Below the pieces are notes generated by a model. It searched no databases. It saw nothing but the letters and a program-made list of their open reading frames with translations, and was not told the origin of the DNA. A DNA stretch of 44,089 bases from a virus: positions 1-44,089 of the IMG/VR virus record IMGVR_UViG_3300019458_000055, one strand, 5' to 3'. The position numbers were made by a program, and so were the translations under genes. Within the stretch, counting starts at the first letter, position 1. Each line of letters starts with the position of its first letter. Below are positions 1-5,888 of the stretch, in pieces.

Positions 1-28
1 CCCTGACCGTTCGCGTGTTGGTCGGTGG

Positions 29-102
29 GGGGCTACCTCTGGCGAGGCGACCGGGGCTTGGAATCTCGGGTCGGTGGGGTTCGATCCCCCCTAGCTCCAC
101 CG
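29..102 (+). ncRNA. tmRNA tRNA-like-domain-like or atypical tRNA element
   Basis: Seen: bases 29-35 (GGGGCTA) pair with 92-98 (TAGCTCC) as a 7-bp acceptor stem, followed by ACCG. The third pair is G31-T96, which equals the G3:U70 alanine identity pair. A T arm with loop TTCGATC (80-86) sits on a stem 75-79/87-91, with one mismatch at its base. A 5-bp stem 52-56/64-68 closes a 7-base loop (57-63) that would present TGG as anticodon. Bases 36-51 do not form a normal D arm but resemble the D-loop analogue of tmRNA (CTCTGG then CGAC). Known: bacterial tmRNA starts GGGGCU and ends AGCUCCACCA, with G3:U70. Inference: a mini tRNA-like RNA with tmRNA-type ends and no mRNA domain. It could instead be an odd tRNA-Pro(UGG), an ssrA remnant, or an attachment core. 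Confidence 0.45.
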
Positions 103-146
103 GGGTAAAACTGTCGGGCAGTTAGTAAGATAACAGTATGACGGTG

Positions 147-177
147 GCCTCGCAATCGTGCTCCACGATTGCGAGGC
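147..177. other. Perfect 14-bp hairpin with 3-nt loop
   Basis: Bases 147-160 are the exact reverse complement of 164-177, with loop CTC. No T-run follows, so it is not a standard intrinsic terminator. It lies between the tRNA-like element and the first promoter candidate. It could be an RNA processing site, a transcription insulator, or a protein-binding cruciform. Confidence 0.6.
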
Positions 178-200
178 TCGCAGACACAGGTGCGTGCCCC

Positions 201-229
201 TTGCGCGCCTGATTGGATTCTCCTACATT
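201..229 (+). promoter_or_regulatory. Candidate sigma70-type promoter for the early operon
   Basis: TTGCGC (201-206) and TACATT (224-229) are separated by exactly 17 bases, upstream of the first gene and just before the palindrome at 244-257. The match to consensus is partial (3/6 and 4/6). The placement supports it more than the sequence does. Confidence 0.3.
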
Positions 230-243
230 GCGCCTGTCCGTTA

Positions 244-257
244 GTTAGTTAACTAAC
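244..257. promoter_or_regulatory. Perfect 14-nt palindrome, likely operator
   Basis: GTTAGTTAACTAAC is an exact palindrome ending 13 bases before the ATG at 271. An extra half-site (GTTA, 240-243) precedes it, a related CACTAAC follows at 264-270, and GTTAGT occurs again at 121-126. Ribbon-helix-helix repressors usually bind such inverted repeats ahead of their own gene, and the adjacent gene encodes one. The operator role is inferred. Confidence 0.5.
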
Positions 258-270
258 CTTACTCACTAAC

Positions 271-471
271 ATGGCCAAGGCGATACGAGCCCGAGAGGGG
301 AAAGGGAGACGGCTTCCGTGCAGTATCCCTTTCACCAATGCTGAGATTGCGCTGATCGACCGCGCAGCCTACGAAACCCGTGCGCGCTCACGGTCTGAAT
401 ACGTCCGTCGGGTCACGCTGCGCGCGGCGCAGCGCATGATGAGCCGAATGGCGAAGAGCGCCGGAGCATAG
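271..471 (+). CDS. Small ribbon-helix-helix DNA-binding protein
   Basis: A 66-aa basic protein. Residues ~17-55 fit a ribbon-helix-helix fold: a short beta strand (RLPCSIPFT), helix A (NAEIALIDRAAYET), a turn, and helix B starting RSRSEYVRRVTLRAA. The pattern recalls Arc/MetJ or plasmid RHH regulators. The RHH strand pair would enter the DNA major groove as a dimer. It is the first gene of the leftmost run and has a palindrome right upstream, so autoregulation of the early operon is likely. No clear Shine-Dalgarno sequence precedes the ATG, and initiation may rely on a short leader. A relaxosome accessory role is less likely because no relaxase is present. Confidence 0.6.
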   Translation: MAKAIRAREGKGRRLPCSIPFTNAEIALIDRAAYETRARSRSEYVRRVTLRAAQRMMSRMAKSAGA

Positions 472-472
472 C

Positions 473-991
473 ATGGGACTCGACATCACAGCGTATCGCG
501 ATCTGCGACCGGCCGCTACCGGCGAAGGGTTGCATCCCGAGTACAAGGATGACGTTGATTATGAGCGCGGCTATGTGCGCTTGCATCTCAACTCAGCCTT
601 CCCCGGCCGTGCTGATGAATTCACGAACGGTGGCGTCTACAAAGCGAGCGATAGCCTACGGTTTCGTGCTGGCTCATATAGCGGCTATAACCAGTGGCGC
701 AAACAACTCGCGGAACTCACGCAAGCATATCGTCCTGTCTTGTTGCGACATGAGCCCTCGCATGCGGCAGGCGCGTGGAAAGCGAGCGAAGGCCCATTCT
801 ACGAGCTCATCAACTTCTCTGATTGCGAAGGGGTGTTAGGCACTGCGGTCAGTACGAAACTCGCCCAAGATTTTGCTGCGTTCCAAGCGAAGGCAGACAG
901 ACACGACGACGAATACTTTCGCAGGAAATACGCCGAATGGCGTCGTGCGTTCGAGATGGCCGCAGATAACGGCGCCGTCTACTTTCACTAG
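473..991 (+). CDS. Conserved phage hypothetical protein (MGLDITAY type)
   Basis: A 172-aa soluble protein that starts MGLDITAY, an opening I recall from several phage and prophage proteins without a known role. The middle is rich in aromatic residues (RFRAGSYSGYNQWRKQL), and FYELINFSDCEGVLGT is a likely conserved core followed by a helical C-terminus (LAQDFAAFQAKA). No catalytic motif is evident. It starts 2 bases after the RHH gene stop, so the two are probably co-transcribed. The function is unknown. Confidence 0.75.
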   Translation: MGLDITAYRDLRPAATGEGLHPEYKDDVDYERGYVRLHLNSAFPGRADEFTNGGVYKASDSLRFRAGSYSGYNQWRKQLAELTQAYRPVLLRHEPSHAAGAWKASEGPFYELINFSDCEGVLGTAVSTKLAQDFAAFQAKADRHDDEYFRRKYAEWRRAFEMAADNGAVYFH

Positions 992-1002
992 AGGCGAAAC
1001 GG

Positions 1003-1308
1003 ATGATGACCCGCACCTACACAGACGGCCAGAAAGTGCCGGACGATATCGAGATCGAAGTCGTGGACACGCCAAAGGGCGAGGAGTTCTCCCACTACTG
1101 CGCGGAAGGTCCGGGCCATGAGTGGGTCTGGATGGACCGCTACGAATCGTGGATCTGCCAAGGCTGTGCCGCGTACGGGTCCGAGATCGAAGAGGATGAG
1201 CCCGAGACCGCGCATCTGGCCGCGCTGGCCGACCCGGCCGCTGGCGATGATTCGTTCCCGAACGACGATGTCACCGTGGACGATGGTGACGAAGAACTGG
1301 CGTTCTAA
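1003..1308 (+). CDS. Acidic hypothetical protein with a CxxC pair
   Basis: 101 aa, strongly acidic in the C-terminal half (EIEEDEPE, DDDVTVDDGDEE type stretches). One CxxC (WICQGC) and an upstream HYC/GPGHEW segment could bind a metal, but a full zinc site is not certain. ATG occurs twice in tandem (1003 and 1006) after a weak purine-rich stretch. The stop shares bases with the next ATG (TAATG), so translation is coupled. The acidic tail recalls DNA-mimic proteins, but nothing else supports that reading. Confidence 0.7.
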   Translation: MMTRTYTDGQKVPDDIEIEVVDTPKGEEFSHYCAEGPGHEWVWMDRYESWICQGCAAYGSEIEEDEPETAHLAALADPAAGDDSFPNDDVTVDDGDEELAF

Positions 1309-1790
1309 TGAGCGACTCTACTAGCGAGATCAAGATCGGCCAGTGTTGGAAACGACTGCGGTCACGTTTTGCAGAACCGTTCGTAGTGATGCGTCGCGAA
1401 TACTGGTGGTTACAGCGTCCGTCACGTCACTTCGGGGAAGTATGCAGCAGTGACTATCTCAGATCCGCGTTTCAACTCCTTTCCTCGACCATCGAACCCC
1501 ATCATAAGGCTGCGCTCTATCACGCACTGCGCAATATGTCCTCGCCCTTCGAGACGTTTGCGGTCCTTGCCATGTTCTACGATGCGGCCGAAGCGGTCTA
1601 CAGCGAACGCAAGGACACCGAGCAGGCTGAGCTCTGTCGCGTGGCCCGCGACGGTGCAGAGATGGTGCGTGCGTTGCTGAGCGAGACTGGAGCCGCCAAC
1701 GAAACGCGCACGAACGAACTCTTGCAGCAGTTGCGTGCGTCGATCGACGCGACGCGGTTGCGCATCCCACACCAGGGACTCCAACCATAA
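1308..1790 (+). CDS. Hypothetical protein, mostly helical
   Basis: 160 aa, not recognised. It has a tryptophan- and arginine-rich N-terminus (EYWWLQRPSRHFGE), then predicted helices through the C-terminus (AVLAMFYDAAEAVYSERKDTEQAELCRVARDGAEMVRALL). No signal peptide or membrane segment is visible. TAATG coupling to the gene before supports the start. Its position among early small genes suggests a host take-over or accessory role, which is inference only. Confidence 0.7.
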   Translation: MSDSTSEIKIGQCWKRLRSRFAEPFVVMRREYWWLQRPSRHFGEVCSSDYLRSAFQLLSSTIEPHHKAALYHALRNMSSPFETFAVLAMFYDAAEAVYSERKDTEQAELCRVARDGAEMVRALLSETGAANETRTNELLQQLRASIDATRLRIPHQGLQP

Positions 1791-1792
1791 CG

Positions 1793-1987
1793 ATGCGCCC
1801 CGATACACTGGCAGGTGCATTGCTCGTCCTCGTCGTGACATCCGTGCTGGCGATCGGCGGGTTGTGCTTAATGGCGAACGAGACCCTGCCTGGGCGACGA
1901 CTGCGTCGGATCGCCGGCGTGCTGGTCGTACTCGCGGTCGCGATCTACTGGCTGAGCAGCGGCCTCTTCTCCAGCGGATGCTGCTAA
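1793..1987 (+). CDS. Small two-helix membrane protein
   Basis: 64 aa with hydrophobic segments at ~7-27 (AGALLVLVVTSVLAIGGLCL) and ~39-58 (IAGVLVVLAVAIYWLSSGLF), joined by a basic loop (PGRRLRR). It ends in two cysteines. The topology would be a helical hairpin in the inner membrane with the basic loop in the cytoplasm. It is far from the lysis genes, so it is more likely an early membrane-acting protein (superinfection exclusion or host modulation) than a holin. Its start is 2 bases past the previous stop. Confidence 0.65.
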   Translation: MRPDTLAGALLVLVVTSVLAIGGLCLMANETLPGRRLRRIAGVLVVLAVAIYWLSSGLFSSGCC

Positions 1988-1995
1988 TGAGGACT

Positions 1996-2019
1996 CACAG
2001 AGAGGAAAGTATGAGCACA
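1996..2019 (+). repeat. Translation-initiation cassette, copy 1
   Basis: CACAGAGAGGAAAGTATGAG and the following bases recur almost unchanged at 2582-2605, both times covering the Shine-Dalgarno sequence (GAGAGGAAAG), the ATG and the first codons (Met-Ser-Thr-Ala). The two copies differ at only a few bases. Confidence 0.6.
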
Positions 2020-2421
2020 GCAGCCGAGGACAGTTCTCACTCAAAGATGCCGGGCGACACAATGCGCGCTGTCGCGCTGCCTGATGGCACTGCATTCAGT
2101 GTGTGGTCACGCCCGCTCCCCAAGGATCACTGGCTATACGCTGAAACGTTTAATGCGCCGCCCATGCCGTTTCGCATGGGGGTCAATGATCCGCGTCGCC
2201 AAGAATGGGCTGAGAAGATTCGAGCAGCGGCTCGATATGCCGTGCGTGGCGCGACGCTGAATGGCAAGGATCAAGATCTCGATCCCGACGCACTAGTGAG
2301 CAACATGGTGGTCGGCATGCTTGGGTACTTCACGGCGGACGGCCTAACGAGTTGTCGCGCGGACGAAGCATGGGCTGACCCGCATCCGACACCACCCTTG
2401 TTCTCTCAAGAGAAGCCATGA
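2011..2421 (+). CDS. Hypothetical protein
   Basis: 136 aa. The start at ATG 2011 is chosen over upstream in-frame codons because a strong ribosome site (AGAGGAAAG) precedes it and the upstream frame overlaps the small membrane protein. A central helical part (RRQEWAEKIRAAARYAVRGATL) is followed by a DPDALVSNMVVGMLGYFTADGLTS segment. No known motif is evident. It overlaps the next gene by 4 bases (ATGA) and lies just upstream of the recombinase block, so it may serve DNA metabolism. Confidence 0.65.
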   Translation: MSTAAEDSSHSKMPGDTMRAVALPDGTAFSVWSRPLPKDHWLYAETFNAPPMPFRMGVNDPRRQEWAEKIRAAARYAVRGATLNGKDQDLDPDALVSNMVVGMLGYFTADGLTSCRADEAWADPHPTPPLFSQEKP

Positions 2422-2600
2422 CCGCCGCCGACGCGCTGGTGCGCTTCGATCGCCGCATCGCAGACACGGTGTTCAAGTTCGGCGTCGGCTGCTATCCAAC
2501 GTTCACGTTGAAGGAAGCCCAAGAGATCAGTGCGGCCTGGCACGCCCACCTAACGATGCTTAACCCTGTACCTGTACCAACTACAGAGAGGAAAGCATGA
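2418..2600 (+). CDS. Small hypothetical protein
   Basis: 60 aa and not recognised. It starts [22 protein letters not shown], and the centre ([20 protein letters not shown]) looks helical. It is tied to both neighbours by 4-base ATGA overlaps, and its last codons contain the ribosome-binding cassette of the bet gene. Position suggests co-expression with the annealing protein. Confidence 0.55.
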   Translation: MTAADALVRFDRRIADTVFKFGVGCYPTFTLKEAQEISAAWHAHLTMLNPVPVPTTERKA

Positions 2601-2605
2601 GCACG
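2582..2605 (+). repeat. Translation-initiation cassette, copy 2 (bet)
   Basis: A near-identical copy of 1996-2019 that drives the bet gene. It contains GAGAGGAAAGC before the ATG at 2597. The similarity of the first codons suggests duplication of a leader rather than convergence. Confidence 0.6.
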
Positions 2606-3472
2606 GCATTAGCAGTGCAGCATGACGCGGGCGTGACGCCGATGCGGCCGCAGTGGACGCGGGAGCAGATTGATCTCCTCAAGTCCACGGTCGCCAACGG
2701 ATGCACGGACGACGAGCTCGCGCTCTTCAGTTACGTGTGTGCCCGTACCGGACTGGACCCGTTCGCGAAGCAGATTTACGCGATCAAGCGCAGCGGGAAG
2801 ATGATCATCCAGACCGGGATTGACGGCTTCCGGTTGAATGCCCAGCGCTCGGGCGAGTACGAGGGACAGGCCCCGACGCAATGGTGCGGGGCGAGCGGCC
2901 AATGGACAGACATCTGGACGTCCGCCGAGCCACCACATGCAGCGCGCGTTGGCGTCTGCCGCAAGGGATTTCGTGAGCCGCTGTACGCGATCGCACTCTA
3001 TGACGAGTACGTGCAGCTCAGCGATGGCAAGCCGACGCAGATGTGGAAGCAGCGTCCTGCGGGACAACTCGCCAAGTGCGCCGAAGCCTTAGCGCTCCGC
3101 AAAGCCTTCCCGCAGGAATTGTCCGGGCTCTACACGATCGACGAGATGGAGCAGGCCAGCAACAGCGCGCACCAGGCGCCCCCGGTCCGGCTCACGCTCG
3201 AGGAGGCCGTGCAAGTGCAGGTCCAGAAGCGCGCGTTAGGCACGTTCGGTACGGACGGACTCCGCAAAGTGGGGCAGTGGGCAAGCGAGCAGATCGAGGC
3301 GAAGGGCTCGTTCGATGAGCGCCTACAGACGATCTTCATCGCCTGTTCGATGATCCTGGAAGCACGCGAGCAGGGCACGCTCAAGGAACCGCTATCGAAG
3401 GCCAAGGCCAAGAAACCGGACGAGACGCCGGACTCGGCGGACGCGCAGACCGACAGCGATTTGCCGTTCTAG
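2597..3472 (+). CDS. bet: Phage recombination protein Bet (single-strand annealing)
   Basis: 291 aa, close to the usual size of lambda Red-beta/RecT relatives. The family core is clear: [49 protein letters not shown] near residues 38-90, and [27 protein letters not shown] near 152-180. The C-terminus is a charged linker ending in DSDLPF, an acidic/hydrophobic tip like those that dock on host SSB. It anneals complementary single strands during recombination and replication restart. The usual partner is a 5'-3' exonuclease, but here the nearby nuclease is a DEDD 3'-5' type. The start is fixed by the strong ribosome site. Confidence 0.93.
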   Translation: MSTALAVQHDAGVTPMRPQWTREQIDLLKSTVANGCTDDELALFSYVCARTGLDPFAKQIYAIKRSGKMIIQTGIDGFRLNAQRSGEYEGQAPTQWCGASGQWTDIWTSAEPPHAARVGVCRKGFREPLYAIALYDEYVQLSDGKPTQMWKQRPAGQLAKCAEALALRKAFPQELSGLYTIDEMEQASNSAHQAPPVRLTLEEAVQVQVQKRALGTFGTDGLRKVGQWASEQIEAKGSFDERLQTIFIACSMILEAREQGTLKEPLSKAKAKKPDETPDSADAQTDSDLPF

Positions 3473-3492
3473 CGCCCGTGCTTGAGCCCTCG

Positions 3493-4095
3493 ATGCCTAA
3501 CGTCACAGGTCCAGCCGAGGACCTTCTTGCTCTCGGTCGCGGGTTGTTCAGCACGGTGCTAGTTGATCCACCTTGGCGCTTTCAGAATCGCACTGGCAAG
3601 ATGGCTCCCGAACACCGCCGTCTTAGCCGTTACGGCACAATGGCGTTGACAGAAATAATGGAGCTTCCCGTCGCTCAAATAGTCGGCGAACGCGCGCATC
3701 TCTACCTGTGGGTGCCTAACGCGCTTATCCTCGAAGGTCTCGAAGTCATGAAGCGGTGGGGCTTCACGTACAAGACGCACGTTGTGTGGTACAAAACTCG
3801 TAAGGACGGTGGGCCAGATGGACGCGGAGTAGGCTTCTATTTCCGTAACGTGACTGAACTTCTGCTATTCGGGATTCGAGGCCGGAACAATCGTACCTTA
3901 CCGCCAGGACGCCGCCAAACGAACATCATCGTCTCGCGAAAGCGCGAGCACTCGCGCAAGCCAGACGAGCAGTATCGGATCATAGAAACGTGTTCCTCCG
4001 GCCCGTACTTAGAAATGTTCGCGCGGCATGCGCGCCGAGACTGGGTGCAATGGGGCAACGAAGCGCCCCGCTTAGTGGAGGATCAACTCACGTGA
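3493..4095 (+). CDS. MT-A70 family DNA N6-adenine methyltransferase
   Basis: 200 aa. TVLVDPPWRF near residues 21-30 is the catalytic DPPW motif of the MT-A70/Ime4 group. GERAHLYLWVPNALILEGLEVMKRWGF and THVVWYKTRKDG match the rest of the SAM-dependent fold, and KPDEQYRIIETCSSGPYLEMFARHARRDWVQWGNE is the typical C-terminal strand and helix. It transfers methyl from SAM to adenine N6. In phages this usually protects against host restriction. A GTG at 3478 would add five residues, but ATG 3493 fits the fold. It sits between bet and the exonuclease. Confidence 0.9.
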   Translation: MPNVTGPAEDLLALGRGLFSTVLVDPPWRFQNRTGKMAPEHRRLSRYGTMALTEIMELPVAQIVGERAHLYLWVPNALILEGLEVMKRWGFTYKTHVVWYKTRKDGGPDGRGVGFYFRNVTELLLFGIRGRNNRTLPPGRRQTNIIVSRKREHSRKPDEQYRIIETCSSGPYLEMFARHARRDWVQWGNEAPRLVEDQLT

Positions 4096-4796
4096 CGCGC
4101 TCCCGCACAATCACGTTCGACATCGAGACCGTTGCGACGGACGCGGCGACCGAGGCCGTGCTGACGGCACCGTTTGATGAGGCCGCGTTCACGCCGAAGG
4201 GCGGCGCGACCAAGCCGGAGACTATCGCGCGCCAGCTCGAGGAAGCCCGCGCGGAGTGGGAGACAGGCAAGCTCGCACGCGTCGATGCACTCGCGCTCAG
4301 CCCACGGACCGGCCGGATCGTGTGCGCCGGCACGTCGGCCAATGGGAGCGAACCGATTGTCCTGCGTGCGGTCCAGGAAGCCACCGAATCCAGTGTGCTG
4401 TTCGGCGCATGGGCCGACATTCTGAGCGGGGCTTTGCTCGTCTCCTTCAACGGGCTCGCGTTCGATCTGGCGTTTCTGGTCACGCGGTCGGTCTTGTTAG
4501 GCGTGCGGCCTGCCGGCATCGGTCCACGGGTGGCGCCATTGTTCCGCCGATACAGCTATGCGCCGCACTTCGATGTGCGCATGGTTCTATCGAATTGGGA
4601 CCAGCGCGCATCAGGGACTCGTGCCGAGTGGGCTGCGGCCTTCGGGCTTAAGCCGCAGACGTTGGATGGTTCTGCGGTCGGCGCGTTGCATCGTGCCGGT
4701 GATCACGACGCGATTGTCAAACATTGTAGCGCGGACGTGTCCGAGACCTACCACATGTTCACGCAGTTAGCACCATTCTACGGTGTGGAGATATGA
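4092..4796 (+). CDS. DEDD-type 3'-5' exonuclease (PolB-like, DnaQ superfamily)
   Basis: 234 aa. The GTG at 4092 overlaps the previous stop (GTGA), which sets the start. Motif Exo I is ITFDIET (D10, E12), Exo II is VSFNGLAFDLAFL (D about 125), and Exo III is HCSADVSETYHMF (D about 215). These acids bind two metal ions that cut single strands from the 3' end. It matches free-standing 'predicted 3'-5' exonuclease, PolB-like' proteins. Next to Bet it may process ends for annealing or remove flaps. The next gene overlaps by ATGA. Confidence 0.85.
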   Translation: MTRSRTITFDIETVATDAATEAVLTAPFDEAAFTPKGGATKPETIARQLEEARAEWETGKLARVDALALSPRTGRIVCAGTSANGSEPIVLRAVQEATESSVLFGAWADILSGALLVSFNGLAFDLAFLVTRSVLLGVRPAGIGPRVAPLFRRYSYAPHFDVRMVLSNWDQRASGTRAEWAAAFGLKPQTLDGSAVGALHRAGDHDAIVKHCSADVSETYHMFTQLAPFYGVEI

Positions 4797-5185
4797 GCGG
4801 GGTCACTGTGTGTAAACGTTGGCCCACCGCTCGGCCAGACCCGGACTGGTTCGCGATCCTGCGCGTTGGGGACGTGTTGCAGCGTGGTCGGCACGGGCCG
4901 CTGCGCGTCGTGCGTGACGTGCATCGGTATTCCGCCCATAGTTGGAACCGACACCGACGGCGTCAGGCGGGCCGGCTCGGCTCCATCACGTTCGCAATTC
5001 GCCACTGCTCGTGGACGAAACGACCGTATACGGTGTACACGGCGAGCGACCTCAAGACATTCGGTTATCGGTACGTGGGCGCTCGCGTGCGGTTAGATAG
5101 ACCTATCGACAAACGCTTGGCTGTCGCAATCCGCGACTCTACTAATCAGTCGCTAAAATGCTGCGCGGTACGAGGCCTGCCATGA
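4793..5185 (+). CDS. Basic hypothetical protein
   Basis: 130 aa, very basic and rich in arginine (RYSAHSWNRHRRRQAGRLGS). FAILRVGDVLQRGRHGPLRVVRDV looks like a small beta-barrel segment of the KOW/SH3 kind, but I cannot assign a family. ATGA overlaps at both ends place it in a tight operon with the exonuclease. Nucleic-acid binding is possible from charge alone. Confidence 0.6.
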   Translation: MSGVTVCKRWPTARPDPDWFAILRVGDVLQRGRHGPLRVVRDVHRYSAHSWNRHRRRQAGRLGSITFAIRHCSWTKRPYTVYTASDLKTFGYRYVGARVRLDRPIDKRLAVAIRDSTNQSLKCCAVRGLP

Positions 5186-5415
5186 CTACCGTGCCATTCT
5201 ACCAACGTTATCTCGTTCTGATTGATGGCCAAGTTGCCGGACTTGATGCCAACGGCATTCTGGCCTATACACTATCTGTTCTTCCACATACGGAGCAACG
5301 GGAACTGCCGATGGTATACGCAGCGCATGTGTTCACACTCGAGGAGGCGGCCAAGACTATTGGGCGATCGGGGGCCCCAATGGTTTCACGAAGGTCAGAA
5401 GCTACCGACGTTTGA
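5182..5415 (+). CDS. Small hypothetical protein
   Basis: 77 aa. ATG 5182 is preferred because it overlaps the preceding stop (ATGA). The product begins MTTVPFYQRYLVLIDGQVAGLDANG and looks alpha/beta, with HVFTLEEAAKTIG as a probable helix. No family was recognised. A frame open at 5222-5437 overlaps it and is treated as a shadow. Confidence 0.5.
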   Translation: MTTVPFYQRYLVLIDGQVAGLDANGILAYTLSVLPHTEQRELPMVYAAHVFTLEEAAKTIGRSGAPMVSRRSEATDV

Positions 5416-5429
5416 GTTAGTGTTTGTCG

Positions 5430-5552
5430 ATGCCTAACGCCCAGCCCGTCCGGATTGTCTGGCATCAGGGCCGGCTGTGGCTCGTCGGACGGATCAGACG
5501 CTGCACACGATCGAACAATTCACTTCCACCGGAGACTTCTCATGGCTCGTAA
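5430..5552 (+). CDS. Possible very small protein
   Basis: A 40-codon frame starts ATGCCTAACG (the same first bases as the MT-A70 gene) and gives MPNAQPVRIVWHQGRLWLVG followed by a basic tail. It fills the gap between two genes and overlaps the next start by 11 bases. There is no clear ribosome site. It may be just spacer carrying the genome-wide CCTAACG motif. Confidence 0.3.
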   Translation: MPNAQPVRIVWHQGRLWLVGRIRRCTRSNNSLPPETSHGS

Positions 5553-5886
5553 GACTGCAGTACCAACGATCTTCCGTCAGGGCGATGTCGCGCTGGTGCG
5601 CGTTACCAGCGTCCCGGCAGACGCCAAGAAGCGCGCGAAAGAGAACGGCCGCGTGATCCTTGCCCACGGTGAAGTCACTGGTCACGCGCATCGCGTCGAA
5701 GGCGGAAATGCGGCCCTGCTGGATGCACCGGACGGGACTGTGTACCTGACCATCGATGAGCTGTTCGGTGGCGCGACGGTCGTGCACGAAGAGCACGCCA
5801 CGATCGAGCTCAAGCCTAGCGCATACAAAGTCATTCGCCAGCGCGAGTGGACAGACGCCCAAGAGCCACGCCAAGTCGCCGATTAG
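5542..5886 (+). CDS. Conserved small beta-rich protein (HGEVTGHAH family)
   Basis: 114 aa. ATG 5542 follows GGAG at 5531, and the longer upstream frame lacks a ribosome site. The pattern FRQGDVALVRV, then LAHGEVTGHAHRV, then VVHEEHATIELKPSAYKVIRQREW, is one I recall from many phage and bacterial proteins of unknown role, commonly next to DUF6745-like genes as here. Histidines in GHAH and EEHA could hold a metal in a cupin-like barrel, which is inference. It stops 2 bases before the repeat gene. Confidence 0.75.
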   Translation: MARKTAVPTIFRQGDVALVRVTSVPADAKKRAKENGRVILAHGEVTGHAHRVEGGNAALLDAPDGTVYLTIDELFGGATVVHEEHATIELKPSAYKVIRQREWTDAQEPRQVAD

Positions 5887-5888
5887 CA

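Noticed and set aside
29-102. Ordinary tRNA-Pro(UGG)
   Set aside because: The anticodon loop fits, but there is no normal D arm or T8, and the acceptor has G3:U70 with tmRNA-like ends. It is kept only as an alternative in the feature entry.
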